The notes beneath the pieces were generated by a model. That model saw only the letters and a list, made by a program, of their open reading frames with translations, was not told the DNA's origin and ran no database searches. Shown here piece by piece: positions 62,621 through 64,000 of a stretch of 64,000 nucleotides of DNA. Position numbers and translations under genes: made by a program. The stretch comes from Allomuricauda sp. Its GTDB lineage: Bacteria > Bacteroidota > Bacteroidia > Flavobacteriales > Flavobacteriaceae. The DNA is taken from the NCBI GenBank assembly GCA_003712125.1, contig RHLF01000001.1, positions 496,001 to 560,000 on the forward strand, read 5' to 3'. Each line of letters begins with the position of its first letter. Position 1 is the stretch's first letter.

Positions 62621-63751
62621 TTGAGACCCTCTTTAAAAACCTATTCGTTTTATCTTACATGTATTTTGCTGATGGGTTCCTGTAAATCTTTACAACGTAC
62701 ACGCAGCACAGATACCATGACTTCATTCAAAAGAAACATAAGCTCCGAAGCGCAAGAGCTTCATAACAAGCTCAGGGCAATGACCGAGAAGGGTTATGCC
62801 TTTGGGCATCAAGATGCCACCGTCTACGGTATCGGATGGAAAAACGATGGATCACTTTTTAAAAGTGATATACACGAAATAACGGGTCAACATCCTGCAG
62901 TACATGGTTTTGATATTGGTCATTTAGAGCTCGAATGGATGCATAATTTGGATACGGTTTCCTTTGATTTGATGCGCAGTCAAATAAAAAAAGTGCACGA
63001 ACAGGGAGGTATTGTCACCATCAGTTGGCATGCAAGTAACCCAATCAATGGTAAAGACTCATGGAACAGAAGAGGCAAACCGGTTCGGCATGTACTTTCC
63101 AATGGGCGCTTGCACCATACCTATAGAGCATGGTTGGCCAATGTCGCGACCTTTTTCAACAGTATTCGTGATGATGAAAACAACCCCATACCCATAATTT
63201 TTCGCCCATTTCATGAAATGAACAAACCTTGGTTTTGGTGGGGAAAGGGAAAATGTTCTGAAGCGGAATACAAAGAACTCTGGAGAGAACTGGTGATGCT
63301 GCTGACCAATGAATTTAAGGCTGATCATCTTTTGTTTGCGTATTCCCCTGATTTTTTCGAAACCAAAGAAGAATATTTACAATACTATCCTGGTGATGAT
63401 GTTGTGGATATCCTTGGGATGGACCTATATCAACACTGGACTTCAAATTCCTTTTCGAAAAACCTGGGCAATGAGCTCGAAATAGTCACCCAATTGGGAA
63501 AGGAAAAGGAGAAACTCTACGCCTTGACGGAATCTGGCCACAATAAGGTACGTGTTCCGGATTGGTGGACGAATGTTATTGATAGACAATTGGCCGGTTC
63601 AGGCATTAGTTGGGCCCTTTTCTGGCGAAACGCGAGAACCAACCACCATTTTGTTTCGTACCCCGGGCAAGAAAGTGCAACTGACCTGCATGCGCTAAGT
63701 AAAAGGGCTCATGTTCTTTTTCTTGAAGATATTTCAGCTGCCCTTCATTAG
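62621..63751 (+). CDS. Glycoside hydrolase family 26 beta-mannanase-like lipoprotein
   Basis: 376 residues. Start is TTG at 62621, needed to keep the lipoprotein signal YSFYLTCILLMGSC (Cys21). GH26 motifs: GYAFGHQDATVYGIGW, WHASNP, acid/base Glu199 in FRPFHEMNKPWFWWG and nucleophile Glu304 in YALTESGHNK. Predicted to cut beta-mannan on the cell surface or in the periplasm. It is not next to SusCD genes, so it is a solitary degrader. Upstream 62432-62620 shows only AT-rich sequence with a weak -7 (TATCTTTA near 62560). Confidence 0.9.
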   Translation: MRPSLKTYSFYLTCILLMGSCKSLQRTRSTDTMTSFKRNISSEAQELHNKLRAMTEKGYAFGHQDATVYGIGWKNDGSLFKSDIHEITGQHPAVHGFDIGHLELEWMHNLDTVSFDLMRSQIKKVHEQGGIVTISWHASNPINGKDSWNRRGKPVRHVLSNGRLHHTYRAWLANVATFFNSIRDDENNPIPIIFRPFHEMNKPWFWWGKGKCSEAEYKELWRELVMLLTNEFKADHLLFAYSPDFFETKEEYLQYYPGDDVVDILGMDLYQHWTSNSFSKNLGNELEIVTQLGKEKEKLYALTESGHNKVRVPDWWTNVIDRQLAGSGISWALFWRNARTNHHFVSYPGQESATDLHALSKRAHVLFLEDISAALH

Positions 63752-63769
63752 CCTTAAAAAGAGCTCAAG

Positions 63770-64000
63770 TTAAGGCTTCGCATAGGGGTAACGCCCTAAT
63801 TTCGCGATACTATAATATGAATCGAGCCCACCAATTGTGACGCTATCCAAATCCTCCAACCGTACATCCCCGTCTTCATCAAGGCAATTATCGGGAAGGA
63901 ACAAATGCCTCACCTTACCGATGACCAATCGGGTATCATTGCATTTCACATAGTGTTCTTCCTCAAACTGCAACCCTATTTTGATATGACTTTCGGCTAC
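63770..64000 (-). CDS. Flavin reductase-like protein, C-terminal part only
   Basis: 77 residues are visible; the frame is open to the window edge, so the N terminus is missing. VAESHIKIGLQFEEEHYVK and RLVIGKVRHLFLPDN, then SVTIGGLDSYYSIAKLGRYP, match the C-terminal part of the flavin reductase/FMN-binding split barrel group. An internal Met at 63973 is not the start. Tail to tail with the mannanase. Confidence 0.7.
   Translation of the reverse strand, partial: VAESHIKIGLQFEEEHYVKCNDTRLVIGKVRHLFLPDNCLDEDGDVRLEDLDSVTIGGLDSYYSIAKLGRYPYAKP

Noticed and set aside
1-64000. CRISPR arrays, insertion sequences, prophage genes, rRNA operons
   Set aside because: No spaced direct-repeat array, transposase, integrase, phage structural gene or rRNA sequence was seen.

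Overview
The window is a contiguous piece of a marine-type Flavobacteriaceae chromosome (phylum Bacteroidota). This rests on several observations. Promoter -7 elements match TAnnTTTG, and starts lack Shine-Dalgarno sequences and are often TTG or GTG. There is a type IX secretion (T9SS) sorting tail, a ribosomal protein S16 with a long Glu/Ala tail, a CcoN-CcoO fusion, and an OlsF-type lipid synthase. Gene content and moderate GC would fit the Muricauda/Maribacter neighbourhood, but I cannot fix the genus. Both ends cut genes: a tRNA methyltransferase at the left edge and a flavin reductase-like gene at the right edge.

Layout. 0-9.4 kb: trmN6, a sulfatase lipoprotein, rimM and rpsP on the minus strand; dnaE with an N-terminal proofreading exonuclease domain, trxA and a DUF58 gene on the plus strand. 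9.4-11.1 kb: tRNA-Asp with its terminator and a duplicated tRNA 3' end, then folE and a DUF2452 gene. 11.1-11.9 kb: a compact unit of three 37-codon mini-genes, two of them near-identical at protein level, closed by a strong terminator. 11.9-25.0 kb: a microaerobic/anaerobic respiration island with hemN, a flavin-binding protein, the complete cbb3 oxidase set (ccoI/fixI, ccoS, ccoNO, ccoQ, ccoP, ccoG, ccoH, SafE-like), a Crp/Fnr regulator, a universal stress protein and two small membrane proteins. 25-32 kb: tRNA-Leu, prs, rplY and pth, then a secreted zinc metalloprotease with a partner lipoprotein. 32-44 kb: housekeeping and transport genes (ribF, serS, rsmA, mgtE) and small families (HTTM, TPR, DUF4286, GGCT, cupin, 2-hydroxyacid dehydrogenase, LuxR-type, DUF4199, DUF1801, VOC, TM2). 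44.1-45.9 kb: an arsenate-type operon without a pump. 45.9-50.6 kb: olsF, lysC, a GNAT gene and fbp. 51.1-56.9 kb: the four-gene ligase-associated DNA repair cassette. 57-64 kb: a TspO-like membrane protein, mfd, a serine hydrolase and a GH26 mannanase.

How it works together. Five palindromic boxes of the form TGAY-N4-ATCA lie upstream of hemN, between fixI and the Crp/Fnr gene, before ccoS, before the universal stress gene and before a small membrane protein gene. Four of the five are centred about 54-60 bp from the chosen start codons. The simplest reading is one local Fnr-type regulon, autoregulated through a single box shared by the divergent fixI and fnr promoters, which couples heme synthesis, oxidase assembly and stress proteins to low oxygen.

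The most novel-looking element is the mini-gene trio at 11416-11812. The two best copies differ in 14 sense codons, of which 11 are synonymous and 3 conservative, so the encoded peptide appears to be under selection. I do not recognise it.
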